A stretch of DNA of 27,826 nt from Limivicinus sp963617275 (GCA_963617275.1 CAVENX010000037.1:1-27826); one strand, 5' to 3'; counted from the first letter of the stretch, positions 1 to 7,956 are shown. Notes: generated from the sequence alone by a model not told the origin. Made by a program: numbers and translations.

Positions 1-4
1 AAAA

Positions 5-32
5 CTGGGCCCCGCATTTCTGCGAGACCCAG
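5..32 (-). terminator. Hairpin with T-run at the left edge of the window
   Basis: CTGGG at 5-9 pairs with CCCAG at 28-32, and CGCA at 13-16 pairs with TGCG at 21-24 around a TTTC loop, with a three-base internal mismatch. Read on the minus strand, the stem is followed by TTTT, as in an intrinsic terminator. On the plus strand it is followed by CCTTTCTTAA, which is weaker. It lies immediately before the point where homology to the ABC ATPase begins, so it probably belongs to the DNA joined there rather than to the transporter operon. Confidence 0.45.
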
Positions 33-42
33 CCTTTCTTAA

Positions 43-354
43 CTTAGTGACATTGAGCAAAAGGTCGTCCTTTCAAAATGGATCATGGCCTCACCGAAGT
101 TCCTGATCCTCGACGAACCGACACGCGGCGTTGATGTCGGCGCAAAATCCGAGATACATACGCTGATGAGCCAGTTCGCCGCCCATGGTATGGCCATTCT
201 TATGATCTCCTCAGAGCTTCCCGAGATGATGGGTATGGCCGACAGGATCATCATATATCATGAAGGGCGGCAGAACGGCGAATTCAGCCGCGCGGACATT
301 CTCAGCGGAAAAGTAACTCAGGACGATATTCTTGCAAAAGAATTCGGTCAGTAA
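43..354 (+). pseudogene. C-terminal fragment of sugar ABC transporter ATPase (RbsA/MglA type)
   Basis: The frame is closed by TAA at 40-42 and then open to the stop at 352-354; the first ATG is at 85. The fragment keeps the end of the second nucleotide-binding domain: QKVVLSKWI after the signature motif, Walker B with LILDEPTRGVDVG, and the H-loop region ISSELPEMMGMADRII. Proteins of this family are about 500 residues with two ATPase domains; only about 100 remain. The signature LSGGNQQ is replaced by LSDIEQ, one residue shorter, so homology starts abruptly at about base 55. Walker A and the whole first domain are absent. It sits 12 bp before the permease, as the ATPase of a CUT2 importer would. 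Either the gene is broken by an insertion or this end is an assembly junction; the sequence alone cannot decide. Confidence 0.7.
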
Positions 355-366
355 CAGGAGGGTACA

Positions 367-1344
367 ATGGGCGCAAAGCTTAAATCAAAAAGCAGTTTCT
401 TTGAGTCGGATTCATTCCGCCTCTTTATGGGAAAATACGGTATCGGCGTTATCCTTTTCATCATGCTGGTGTGCCTGAGCATCGCCGAACCCAGTTTCCG
501 CAGCGGCAGGAACCTGATGAACGTCGCAAAGCAGGTCGCAATAAACGGCTCTATCGCGTTCGGTATGTGTCTTGTGATCACCGCGGGCGGCATTGACCTG
601 ACCGTCGGCTCACAGCTGGCTCTCGCCGCCGTTCTGCTCGGTGAGTTTGTCATGAAGCGCGGCTGGGGCGTTGTGCCCGCGTGCCTGCTCACTCTCGCCG
701 TCACAACGGCTCTCGGCCTTGTAAACGGCATCCTTATCTCGAAGTTCAATATGTTTCCGTTTGTCGTCACGCTTTCGATGCAGCTCGTCATACGCGGCAT
801 GGCGCAGGTCATCAGCAACGCGCAGGCCATTTCGATAACCGACGCCAGCGTAAAGGTGATCTATCAGGGCAAGCTGTGGGGCATCCCCGTGCCGGTCGTG
901 ATACTTCTGATATTGGCGGTCATAATGTATATCCTGCTGCATTGGACAAAGCTCGGACGGTACATTCTTGCGGTCGGCGGCAACGAAAAAGCCGCCATTG
1001 CCTCCGGCGTCAACGTCTTCTGGACAAAGGTAATGACTTATACCATTTCCGGCTTCACCGCCGGTCTCGCCGGTATCATCCTCTGTGCGAAAACCTCCTC
1101 TGCCCAGTCCAACCTCGGCGTCGGCTACGAAACGGACGCCATTGCCGCCTGTGTTATCGGCGGTACGTCCTTTGCCGGCGGCGTCGCCACCATTCCAGGT
1201 ACACTGATGGGCATAATTATCATAGGCATGATCTACAACGGCATGAATATGATTGGTATAAGCTCCTATTACCAGAGCATCGTCAAAGGCTGCATGATCA
1301 TTCTCTCCGTTCTGTTCGACAAGGTGATCAACAGGAAAAAGTGA
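367..1344 (+). CDS. Sugar ABC transporter permease (RbsC/BPD_transp_2 family)
   Basis: A 325-residue inner-membrane permease of a ribose/galactose-type (CUT2) importer. It has roughly eight to ten hydrophobic segments, the conserved AGGIDLTVGSQLALAA stretch near residues 75-95, GLVNGILISKFNMFPFVVTLSM in the middle, and the C-terminal GGTSFAGGVATIPGT region, all typical of BPD_transp_2. The length matches the family. The ATG at 367 has GGAGG 6-10 bases upstream. It follows the ATPase fragment by 12 bp and precedes the binding protein by 69 bp, so it belongs to the same operon. The transported sugar cannot be read from the permease. If the ATPase is really broken, the permease may depend on another ATPase or be non-functional. 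Confidence 0.88.
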   Translation: MGAKLKSKSSFFESDSFRLFMGKYGIGVILFIMLVCLSIAEPSFRSGRNLMNVAKQVAINGSIAFGMCLVITAGGIDLTVGSQLALAAVLLGEFVMKRGWGVVPACLLTLAVTTALGLVNGILISKFNMFPFVVTLSMQLVIRGMAQVISNAQAISITDASVKVIYQGKLWGIPVPVVILLILAVIMYILLHWTKLGRYILAVGGNEKAAIASGVNVFWTKVMTYTISGFTAGLAGIILCAKTSSAQSNLGVGYETDAIAACVIGGTSFAGGVATIPGTLMGIIIIGMIYNGMNMIGISSYYQSIVKGCMIILSVLFDKVINRKK

Positions 1345-1413
1345 TCCGCGCTCCCATTTTATTCTGAAATTTACGGTGAAACCGTGAATAAAATAAAAGG
1401 AAGGAATACTACA

Positions 1414-2388
1414 ATGAAAAAGATTCTCGCAATCGCACTTACCCTCTGCATGGTTCTGTCCCTCTGCGCATTTTCCGCTTCAGCTGAACGCATCGGCGAC
1501 GTCAACGGCGACGGCAAGTTCATCGTAGGCTACATCTCCAAAAACACCACCGACACTTTCCACGGCCCCATCAACACCTATGCGACCGCTACCCTTGACA
1601 AGCTCGTCGAAGACGGCGTTATCGACGGATGGACCGGCATCCTTGACGGTCTGACCGACCCCGGCCATCAGTGCGACCTCGCTGACGACTGCATCGTAAA
1701 GGGCTGCGACGCCGTTATTATTCTTCCTGCCGAGGCTGAAGGCTCCGCTCCCGCTGTCGAAGCGCTTGCAAACGAAGGCATTGCGGTCGTTGTCGTCAAC
1801 TCCAAGACCAACAACACCGATGAGCTTGCTCTGACCTACTGCGGCTCCGACGACGTTTTCGCCGGCACACTGCTTGCTCAGCACGTTGTTGACAACTGCC
1901 CCGACGGCGGCAAATACCTCCACATTCAGGGCGTTCTTGGCAACTCCGCCCAGATCCAGCGCGGCGAAGGTATGCACTCCGTTCTGGATGAGCTTGACAA
2001 GTTCGAGATGGTCGGTGAGCTGACCGGCAACTGGAACTCCGACGAAGCAATGAAGATCGCCGAAGACTACCTCACCCAGTATGGTGATGAACTTGTCGCA
2101 ATCATCTGCGACAACGACGATATGTCCTCCGGTGCACAGGGCGTCTGCAACGACGCAGGCTATCCCGGCATCGTATGCGTCGGCGTTGACGGCAACAACT
2201 ATCCTCTTTCCATGGTCAAGGCAGGCACGATGCTCGCTACCGTTCTTCAGGACGGTGTAGGCCAGATCGACGCAGGCATCAAGGCCGTTGTAGCTCTCTC
2301 CAAGGGCGAGCCCGTAGAGAAAGAATACACCATTCCCTTCGTTCTCGTAACCGCTGAGAACGTTGACGATTACTACACCGGCGAGTAA
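1414..2388 (+). CDS. Sugar ABC transporter substrate-binding protein (Peripla_BP_4)
   Basis: A 324-residue secreted sugar-binding protein of the RbsB type, the recognition subunit of the importer encoded upstream. I chose ATG 1414 because GGAAGG lies 10 bases before it and it yields a clean signal peptide: Lys-Lys at residues 2-3, a hydrophobic core to about residue 19 and an Ala-Ser-Ala cleavage site near residue 24. A GTG at 1384 would add ten charged residues. The only lipobox candidate is LSLC at 15-18, which is poor, so anchoring is uncertain. Right after the signal peptide is GDVNGDGKF, which resembles a dockerin-type calcium loop. The core has two Rossmann-like lobes (GCDAVIILPAE, GIAVVVVNSK, ICDNDDMSSGA, VGVDGNN). 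Binding proteins usually precede the ATPase; here it is last. Confidence 0.88.
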   Translation: MKKILAIALTLCMVLSLCAFSASAERIGDVNGDGKFIVGYISKNTTDTFHGPINTYATATLDKLVEDGVIDGWTGILDGLTDPGHQCDLADDCIVKGCDAVIILPAEAEGSAPAVEALANEGIAVVVVNSKTNNTDELALTYCGSDDVFAGTLLAQHVVDNCPDGGKYLHIQGVLGNSAQIQRGEGMHSVLDELDKFEMVGELTGNWNSDEAMKIAEDYLTQYGDELVAIICDNDDMSSGAQGVCNDAGYPGIVCVGVDGNNYPLSMVKAGTMLATVLQDGVGQIDAGIKAVVALSKGEPVEKEYTIPFVLVTAENVDDYYTGE

Positions 2389-2415
2389 TCCGGCTCACGG
2401 TATTTACCGGAAAGC

Positions 2416-2441
2416 CATATGGCCGGGATCCCGGTCATATG
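2416..2441. repeat. 26-bp near-perfect palindrome after the binding-protein gene
   Basis: CATATG at 2416-2421 and CATATG at 2436-2441 flank a CCGGGATCCCGG centre at 2423-2434. The only imperfection is G2422 opposite T2435, which can form a G-U pair in RNA. It starts 27 bases after the binding-protein stop codon. No T-run follows, so it is not a classic intrinsic terminator. It could be an mRNA 3' stabilising hairpin or a protein-binding palindrome. Confidence 0.55.
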
Positions 2442-2498
2442 ACGCAAAGGACTGACGCCGCTTTTTGCGAACAGTCTTTTGCTTTCAACTGATTGCAG

Positions 2499-2538
2499 AG
2501 AACCTGCATCCGCACATAATACGGATGCAGGTTCTTTT
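2499..2538 (+). terminator. Intrinsic terminator of the sugar ABC operon
   Basis: A perfect 14-bp stem is formed by AGAACCTGCATCCG at 2499-2512 and its complement at 2522-2535, with a 9-base loop and a TTTT tail to 2538. It lies about 110 bases after the binding-protein stop and before the promoter of the next gene, so it separates the two transcription units. Confidence 0.85.
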
Positions 2539-2604
2539 GTCAGAAAACACAGTCTTTTCCCAAAAGCGCCGCAAAAGTTTTCGATACAGTCCGATTTTTG
2601 GCGG

Positions 2605-2633
2605 TTGACTTTAATTATCGGTTGGTGTATTCT
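2605..2633 (+). promoter_or_regulatory. Sigma-A promoter of the galactokinase-like gene
   Basis: TTGACT at 2605-2610 and TATTCT at 2628-2633 are separated by exactly 17 bases. The -10 box is about 42 bases before the ATG at 2676, which leaves room for a short leader carrying the GGAAGG ribosome site at 2660-2665. Confidence 0.6.
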
Positions 2634-2675
2634 GATATATGGAGAAAGTTGCAGTTATCGGAAGGTCGTGCATTA

Positions 2676-3755
2676 ATGAAGAAACAGCTTTTTGCCTCTG
2701 GCAGAATGGAGCTTGCCGGGAACCACACCGATCACCAGAACGGCAGAGTTCTGGCCGGTGCGCTTGACAGCGGCATTTATGCGCAGTTTGAAGCAAACGG
2801 GACAAATTATATACGTATTCGTTCAGTCGGATTCAAGCCCTTTGAGATCCGCATAAACCAGACCGGAGTACGCACGGCGGATTTTGGGACATCCGGCGCG
2901 CTTGTACGCGGAATGGTCAGCGGCTTCCGCGATCTCGGGCTCAACGTGGGCGGTTTTGACGCTGTAATGAAGAGCAGTCTGCCCATAGGCGGCGGGCTCA
3001 GCTCATCGGCGGCTTTTTCCGTGCTTATCGGGCGGATCCTGAGTGAGCTTTTCAACGATGGGCAGGTTCAGCCCGTCGTCATCGCACGTACCGCGCAGGA
3101 AGCCGAGAACAAGTATTTCGGCAAGCCCTGCGGCTTGCAGGCGCAGCTGACGATTGCACTTGGCAAAACCGTGTATATTGACTTCAAAACCGGCGAGATA
3201 GAGCCTGTCAAGGCTGATTTTGCCTCGATGGGGCTTACAATGTGCCTGACGGAAACCGGCGGCAGCCACGCCGGGCTTGATACCTCATATGCACGCATCC
3301 CCGCCGATATGATATACATCGCAAACCTTTTTGACAAAGGCGTTCTGGGCGACGTCGATCCGGAGGAGTTCCGCAGTAAGGGCTGGGATCCCACGAGCCG
3401 CCCCGTCCGCCGCGCAATGCACTTTTTTGACGAGAATGAACGTGTCCCGAAAATGCGCGATGCCCTCAAAAACCGTGACGGAGAGACTTATATGCGCCTG
3501 ATGAACGAATCTGGCCGCTCCTCCGAAAAGCTTCTGACAAACGTGTACACATCGGTGACCGGCGATACGAAGCTTACCGAAGGACTTGATCTGAGCGCAA
3601 AGCTTCTCGACGGCAAGGGCGCGTGGCGGGTACACGGCGGCGGGTTTGCAGGCTGTGTGCAGGCGCTTATGCCATCGGATTACTACACATACTACAAGCA
3701 GGAGATGGACGCCCGTTTCGGCGAAAGCGCCTGCCGCAGAATGAAGCTCATATAA
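2676..3755 (+). CDS. Galactokinase-like GHMP kinase with altered catalytic residues
   Basis: A 359-residue GHMP-fold protein. ATG 2676 follows GGAAGG; the longer open frame from 2598 overlaps the promoter and adds unrelated residues. Motif 1 is ASGRMELAGNHTDHQNG (7-23), motif 2 is the ATP-binding loop PIGGGLSSSAAF (103-114), and motif 3 is VHGGGFAGCVQA near residue 325, all as in galactokinases. Those enzymes phosphorylate galactose at C1 in the Leloir pathway. Two key positions differ. The Glu of GEHTD is Asn16, a change I believe also occurs in other clostridial members. The catalytic Asp of the GLMDQ motif is Ala156, in CGLQAQ. Arg10, His17 and Asp19 remain. It stands alone between its own promoter and a hairpin, next to a sugar importer. 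It may be a kinase with other chemistry, a sugar sensor or a decaying copy. The family is clear; activity is doubtful. Confidence 0.8.
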   Translation: MKKQLFASGRMELAGNHTDHQNGRVLAGALDSGIYAQFEANGTNYIRIRSVGFKPFEIRINQTGVRTADFGTSGALVRGMVSGFRDLGLNVGGFDAVMKSSLPIGGGLSSSAAFSVLIGRILSELFNDGQVQPVVIARTAQEAENKYFGKPCGLQAQLTIALGKTVYIDFKTGEIEPVKADFASMGLTMCLTETGGSHAGLDTSYARIPADMIYIANLFDKGVLGDVDPEEFRSKGWDPTSRPVRRAMHFFDENERVPKMRDALKNRDGETYMRLMNESGRSSEKLLTNVYTSVTGDTKLTEGLDLSAKLLDGKGAWRVHGGGFAGCVQALMPSDYYTYYKQEMDARFGESACRRMKLI

Positions 3756-3759
3756 TCGA

Positions 3760-3804
3760 ATAGCAGACGCCATTCCAATTTTCTTTGGAATGGCGTCCTG
3801 CTAT
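3760..3804. terminator. Long hairpin between convergent galK-like and yifB genes
   Basis: GACGCCATTCCAA at 3766-3778 pairs perfectly with 3785-3797. The stem is extended by ATAGCA at 3760-3765 and TGCTAT at 3799-3804, with one bulged base. It starts five bases after the galactokinase-like stop codon. No T-run follows on either strand, so it is a terminator-like or mRNA-end hairpin rather than a textbook terminator. Confidence 0.6.
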
Positions 3805-3865
3805 GCAAACCAAGAAATGCGCATCATTTCCTCCCCCACTGCAGGGCGGCCGGAAATGAAGCGCA

Positions 3866-3924
3866 AAAACTTCATACATCGGCAGCCGCGCGTTTTTAGG
3901 TACGGTGCTCATGCATGAAGTTTT
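3866..3924. repeat. Inverted repeat with 14-bp arms between convergent genes
   Basis: AAAACTTCATACAT at 3866-3879 is matched in inverse orientation at 3911-3924 with a single mismatch, around a 31-base spacer. It lies in the gap of about 240 bases between the galactokinase-like and yifB stop codons. Nothing else recognisable occurs there besides the hairpin at 3760-3804. Its role is unknown; a bidirectional termination structure or a remnant of a small mobile repeat are possibilities. Confidence 0.45.
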
Positions 3925-3992
3925 ATGGCCGTATTCAACAAAAACGGCAGAGGAAACCGGAAATATGTCATAAGCCTCCCGGCCGCAAAAAG

Positions 3993-5504
3993 CTACCGCA
4001 GCTCAAAGGTTCTATATTGTATGGCTTCGGCGATGTGATCGGGCTGGATATCCGCACTGCCGTCAAGATCGGCAATGGTGCGGGCGACACGGAGAATACG
4101 GTCATAGCTTCTGGCGGAGAGGTTCATGCTGTCGAACGCCATATGCATAAGCTCTTCGCTTCCGTCGCCTAAAACGCAGAACTCACGTATCTGCTTCGGC
4201 TCGATATGGGCGTTGCACATCGTGCCGCTGCCGCCGTAGCGTGTCCGTTGTATCTTTCTTGCCGCGTCCACGCGCCGCTTTATTTCGGCGGAGCTTTCCG
4301 AGGGCTTTTTCTGCCTCAGCTCCTCATAATCGAGTGCCGGTACTTCGATGATGATATCGATCCTGTCAAGCAGCGGGCCTGAAATGCGGGAGTGGTAGCG
4401 CTTCACGTCCTGTTCGCTGCATTTGCATCTTCCCGACGGATGCCCGTACCAGCCGCATTTGCATGGGTTCATAGCGCATACCAGCATGAAGCGGCTCGGA
4501 AACGTCACCGTTCCGGCGACGCGGGAAACCGTGACCTCGCCGTCCTCAAGCGGCTGACGCAGCACCTCGAGCACATCCGCACGGAATTCCGGCAGCTCAT
4601 CGAGAAACAGTACGCCGTTGTGCGCAAGGCTTATCTCCCCCGGCTTCGGGATGCTCCCGCCGCCGGAAAGCCCCGCGGAAGACACCGTGTGGTGTGGGGA
4701 GCGGAACGGGCGGGCGGATACTATCGGGTTCGTGCGGCTTGTAAGCCCCGCGACGGAATGTATCTCGGTAGTCTCGATCATCTCGTCCCGGCTCATGTCC
4801 GGCAGTATACCGGGCAGACGCTTTGCCATCATTGACTTCCCCGCCCCCGGCGGACCGATAATGAGTATATTATGTCCTCCCGCCGCCGCGATCTCAAAGG
4901 CGCGCTTTACGTTCTCCTGTCCCTTGACGTCGGCAAAATCCGGCAGTGTGCCGGGTGCAGCCGTGATGTCGGGCGCGGCGGCGGGCACGATCTCCTCCTC
5001 GCCGCTGAGGTGGCATATAAGCTGATGCACGGTTCTGACGGGGTAGATCGCTATCTCGTCGGCAAAGGCGGCCTCGGATGCGTTGTCTTCGGGGACGAAG
5101 AGCTTTTTTATTCCGCAGCGCTGCGCCGCGATCGCCATCGGCAGTGCGCCCTGAACAGGACGCAGCTCCCCGGTCAGCGAAAGCTCACCGAAAAAGGCGC
5201 TTTCCTTATCCGGCTGGCGGATATCGCCGAGCGCCGAGAGTATTCCGACGAGCATCGGCAGATCGTACACCGTGCCCGCTTTTTTCTTGTCGGCTGGTGC
5301 AAGATTGACTACAACGCGGCTTGCGGGAAAGCGGAAGCCGCTGTTTTTGATCGCGGCGCGGACGCGTTCACGCGATTCCTTTACCGCCGCATCCGGAAGA
5401 CCTACTATATCGAACGCCGGAAGCCCGTTGGATATGTAGACCTCAAGCGAGACCTCATATCCGCCGACTCCGGTCACGCCGAAGCTTTTAACGGTTGACA
5501 GCAT
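3993..5504 (-). CDS. comM: YifB/ComM family Mg chelatase-like AAA ATPase
   Basis: A 503-residue protein, the usual length for YifB/ComM. The N-terminal ChlI-type domain starts with MLSTVKSFGVTGVGG, followed by GLPAFDIVGLPDAAVKESRERV and the DLPMLVGIL stretch. The AAA+ domain has Walker A GPPGAGKS at 217-224 and Walker B GVLFLDELPE near 300. The Mg-chelatase C-terminal domain includes SARSYDRILRVARTIADLDG. In bacteria with characterised ComM it is a hexameric helicase that promotes branch migration during natural transformation; in Clostridia the role is less certain. ATG 5504 is preceded by AGGAGA. It lies 70 bp downstream of aspS on the same strand, separated from it by a hairpin, so it may have its own promoter; I could not identify a convincing one. 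Confidence 0.93.
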   Translation of the reverse strand: MLSTVKSFGVTGVGGYEVSLEVYISNGLPAFDIVGLPDAAVKESRERVRAAIKNSGFRFPASRVVVNLAPADKKKAGTVYDLPMLVGILSALGDIRQPDKESAFFGELSLTGELRPVQGALPMAIAAQRCGIKKLFVPEDNASEAAFADEIAIYPVRTVHQLICHLSGEEEIVPAAAPDITAAPGTLPDFADVKGQENVKRAFEIAAAGGHNILIIGPPGAGKSMMAKRLPGILPDMSRDEMIETTEIHSVAGLTSRTNPIVSARPFRSPHHTVSSAGLSGGGSIPKPGEISLAHNGVLFLDELPEFRADVLEVLRQPLEDGEVTVSRVAGTVTFPSRFMLVCAMNPCKCGWYGHPSGRCKCSEQDVKRYHSRISGPLLDRIDIIIEVPALDYEELRQKKPSESSAEIKRRVDAARKIQRTRYGGSGTMCNAHIEPKQIREFCVLGDGSEELMHMAFDSMNLSARSYDRILRVARTIADLDGSADIQPDHIAEAIQYRTFELR

Positions 5505-5540
5505 ATTTCTTCTCCTGCAAACAGCGAAAATCAGTACAAT

Positions 5541-5561
5541 AGCGGGGCAATACGCCCCGCT
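5541..5561. terminator. GC-rich hairpin between aspS and yifB
   Basis: AGCGGGGC at 5541-5548 pairs with GCCCCGCT at 5554-5561 around a 5-base loop. On the plus strand it is followed by ATATTTT. On the minus strand, the sense of both neighbouring genes, it is followed by ATTGTACTGATTTT, a weak tail. It starts 12 bases beyond the aspS stop codon and probably ends or attenuates the aspS transcript. Confidence 0.6.
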
Positions 5562-5573
5562 ATATTTTAAAAA

Positions 5574-7358
5574 TCATTCTTCCAGTTCGCCGACAAGCGC
5601 AATATGCAGCTCGTCAAGCTGCTTCTGCTCGACAACGGAGGGCGCGCCCATCATGACGTCGGCAGCATTCTTGTTCATGGGGAACGGGATTATCTCGCGT
5701 ATGCTGTCCTCTCCGGCAAGGAGCATGACCATGCGGTCAACACCCGGCGCGATACCGGCATGAGGAGGAGCGCCATAGCAGAACGCGTTGTACATCGCAG
5801 GGAACTTCTTCTTGACGTCTTCTTCACCGAGACGCACCATCTCAAACGCCTTTATCATGATCTCCGGATCATGGTTGCGCACGGCGCCGGAGGAAAGCTC
5901 GATGCCGTTGCACACAAGGTCATACTGATCTGCGGTGATAGTCAGAGGATCGACCTCGCCGCGCTCCGCCTTGAGCAGAACGTCAAGTCCTCCTGCGGGC
6001 ATGGAGAACGGATTGTGGCAGAACTCAAGCTCACCGGACTCCTCGCCGATTTCGTACATTGGGAAGTCAACGATCCAGCAGAACTCGTAGCGCTCCTTAT
6101 CCATATGGTTGGGGCAGAGCGCACCCAGCTGCTTGAGCATGACGCCTGCTGTCTTGACGGCGGCGTCATGTACACCGGCGGATACCATAACAAGCGTGTT
6201 GGGTTTAAGGTCAAGCTGGGCGGTAAGCGCCTCGGCGCGGTCGGTGACGAATTTTGAGATGCCGCCCGCGATCGTGCCGTGCTCATCCATCTTGAACCAA
6301 TAGGGCTTGAATCCGGACTGAACCTCGACGTCGGTACAGAGCTTGTCTATCTGCTTGCGGGTAAGCGCACAGTCGGACACGGCGACGGCCTTTACGCACA
6401 CCTTGTCGGTGTTGAACGGCGCGAACTCGGTATCGCGGGTAAGTGCAGTGATATCCTCAACGTGCAGGTCGATACGCAGGTCGGGCTTGTCGCAGCCGTA
6501 GCGCTCCATAGATTCAAGATACGGGATGCGCCTGAACGGTGCGGAAGAAGCGATGTTATATGTGCCGTATTTTGCAAAGATCGGGGGCAGAACGTCCTCA
6601 AGAACCGCGAAAACATCCTCCTGGGTGGCAAATGCCATCTCCATATCGAGCTGATAGAACTCGCCGGGAGAGCGGTCGCCGCGTGCGTCCTCATCGCGGA
6701 AGCAGGGAGCTATCTGAAAATAGCGGTCAAAGCCGGAGGTCATCAGCAGCTGCTTGAACTGCTGAGGCGCCTGCGGAAGGGCATAGAACTTGCCGGGGTG
6801 CTTTCTTGCGGGGACAAGATAGTCGCGTGCACCCTCGGGAGAGGAAGCGGTAAGAATAGGCGTGGTTATCTCAAGGAAGCCGTGCTCGGTCATTGCCTGA
6901 CGGAGAGCGGCGATAACGTTGCAGCGCAGAATGATGTTTTTCTTGACGGCGGGGTTCCTGAGGTCAAGATAACGGTACTTGAGACGCAGAGTCTCATCCG
7001 CATCACGGCTGCGGTTTATCTCAAAAGGCAGCTCGTTGTAGCGGCACTTGCCCAGAACCTCGATTTTTTCGGGGACGACCTCGATATCGCCGGTCGCCTG
7101 CTTGGGGTTCTTATTCGAGCGTTCGCGGACAACGCCCTCAACGGAAATGGTGGATTCCTTGTTGAGCGGCTTGATGATCTTCATCATTTCCTCGGACTCA
7201 ACGACTACCTGAGTGGTGCCGTAAAAGTCACGGAGAACGATGAACGCGAAATTGCTGCCGACCTCGCGGACATTTTCCATCCAACCGACTATTTTTACTT
7301 TTTCGCCTGCATTGGCAATGCGAAGCTCATTGCAGGTGTGTGTACGTGACTGAAACAT
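5574..7358 (-). CDS. aspS: Aspartyl-tRNA synthetase
   Basis: A 594-residue class IIb synthetase that charges tRNA-Asp with aspartate in the cytosol. The N-terminal OB-fold anticodon-binding domain includes VKIVGWMENVREVG. Class II motif 2 is FRDEDARGDRSPGEFYQLD. A bacterial-type GAD insertion lies in the middle (about residues 290-420), and motif 3 is GIAPGVDRMVMLLAG near the C terminus, followed by EIIPFPMNKNAADVMMGAP. ATG 7358 has AGAGGA upstream. The motif 2 wording (SPGEFYQLDMEM) differs from the common Bacillus form ADRQPEFTQIDIEM and, as far as I recall, resembles alphaproteobacterial enzymes. Whether the enzyme also charges tRNA-Asn cannot be judged here. It lies 68 bp downstream of a small unknown gene. 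Confidence 0.96.
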   Translation of the reverse strand: MFQSRTHTCNELRIANAGEKVKIVGWMENVREVGSNFAFIVLRDFYGTTQVVVESEEMMKIIKPLNKESTISVEGVVRERSNKNPKQATGDIEVVPEKIEVLGKCRYNELPFEINRSRDADETLRLKYRYLDLRNPAVKKNIILRCNVIAALRQAMTEHGFLEITTPILTASSPEGARDYLVPARKHPGKFYALPQAPQQFKQLLMTSGFDRYFQIAPCFRDEDARGDRSPGEFYQLDMEMAFATQEDVFAVLEDVLPPIFAKYGTYNIASSAPFRRIPYLESMERYGCDKPDLRIDLHVEDITALTRDTEFAPFNTDKVCVKAVAVSDCALTRKQIDKLCTDVEVQSGFKPYWFKMDEHGTIAGGISKFVTDRAEALTAQLDLKPNTLVMVSAGVHDAAVKTAGVMLKQLGALCPNHMDKERYEFCWIVDFPMYEIGEESGELEFCHNPFSMPAGGLDVLLKAERGEVDPLTITADQYDLVCNGIELSSGAVRNHDPEIMIKAFEMVRLGEEDVKKKFPAMYNAFCYGAPPHAGIAPGVDRMVMLLAGEDSIREIIPFPMNKNAADVMMGAPSVVEQKQLDELHIALVGELEE

Positions 7359-7426
7359 ATCTATCCTCTTTTCTCAAACAACAAATGTTGCGGGATTACA
7401 AATTATTTGATTGAATGCTTCCGCTT

Positions 7427-7930
7427 TTACCGAAACCCGCCTGCGGTATCGCCGAGGCGGAAGACCATGCCGTGAAATTCATCGCCGCCGGAATATGCAA
7501 GATCGACCGATATCCGTTCCGCCGGGACACCGTATGCCAACAGCATGAGCACAAGCGCTTTGAAATCGTCCAGCGCCTTGTCAAACTCCGGAGAAATACC
7601 GCAGTACTGCTCAAGCGCAAACACGGTATCCGCCGCGCCGCCCTTGGCGCTTATAAAGTCCAGCAGTGTCTCTGCCTTGCACGGGAGCATATGCACATCG
7701 TCTATAAGCCGCTGCCTTACCGCCGTCTCGCCTTCGGCGGCAAGATGAGCTATCGCGGCGCATATCTGTCCGCTTTTGCAGTCCATGCCGTTCATGGCAA
7801 AAAACGCGTCAAGCATAGCGCGGCTGCCGAGAGTCACGGTGTCCTTCTTTCCGCTCATAAGCTCCGCAAGGCGCTTTGCCTCGTCGGCGCTTTCACCGGC
7901 TTCAAGTATCATTATGCCGTATTCTGCCAT
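7427..7930 (-). CDS. Uncharacterised 167-residue protein upstream of aspS
   Basis: I do not recognise a family. The product is a soluble protein with no signal peptide or membrane segment, rich in Ala, Leu, Asp and Glu, mostly helical in appearance, with three cysteines that form no obvious metal site. Recognisable stretches are LGSRAMLDAFFAMNG near 34-48 and a C-terminal stretch with ISVDLAYSGGDEFHGMVFRLGD. The ATG at 7930 has AAAGGCGG upstream. It stands on the same strand as aspS (68 bp downstream) and the MGS-like gene (68 bp upstream, with a terminator between). A competing frame at 7396-7620 is shorter and overlaps it. Confidence 0.65.
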   Translation of the reverse strand: MAEYGIMILEAGESADEAKRLAELMSGKKDTVTLGSRAMLDAFFAMNGMDCKSGQICAAIAHLAAEGETAVRQRLIDDVHMLPCKAETLLDFISAKGGAADTVFALEQYCGISPEFDKALDDFKALVLMLLAYGVPAERISVDLAYSGGDEFHGMVFRLGDTAGGFR

Positions 7931-7956
7931 ATGCCGCCGCCTTTACAAAAATCTAT

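Noticed and set aside
6279..7349. 356-codon plus-strand frame opposite aspS
   Set aside because: It is an antisense shadow of a high-GC synthetase gene, without a ribosome site or family features.
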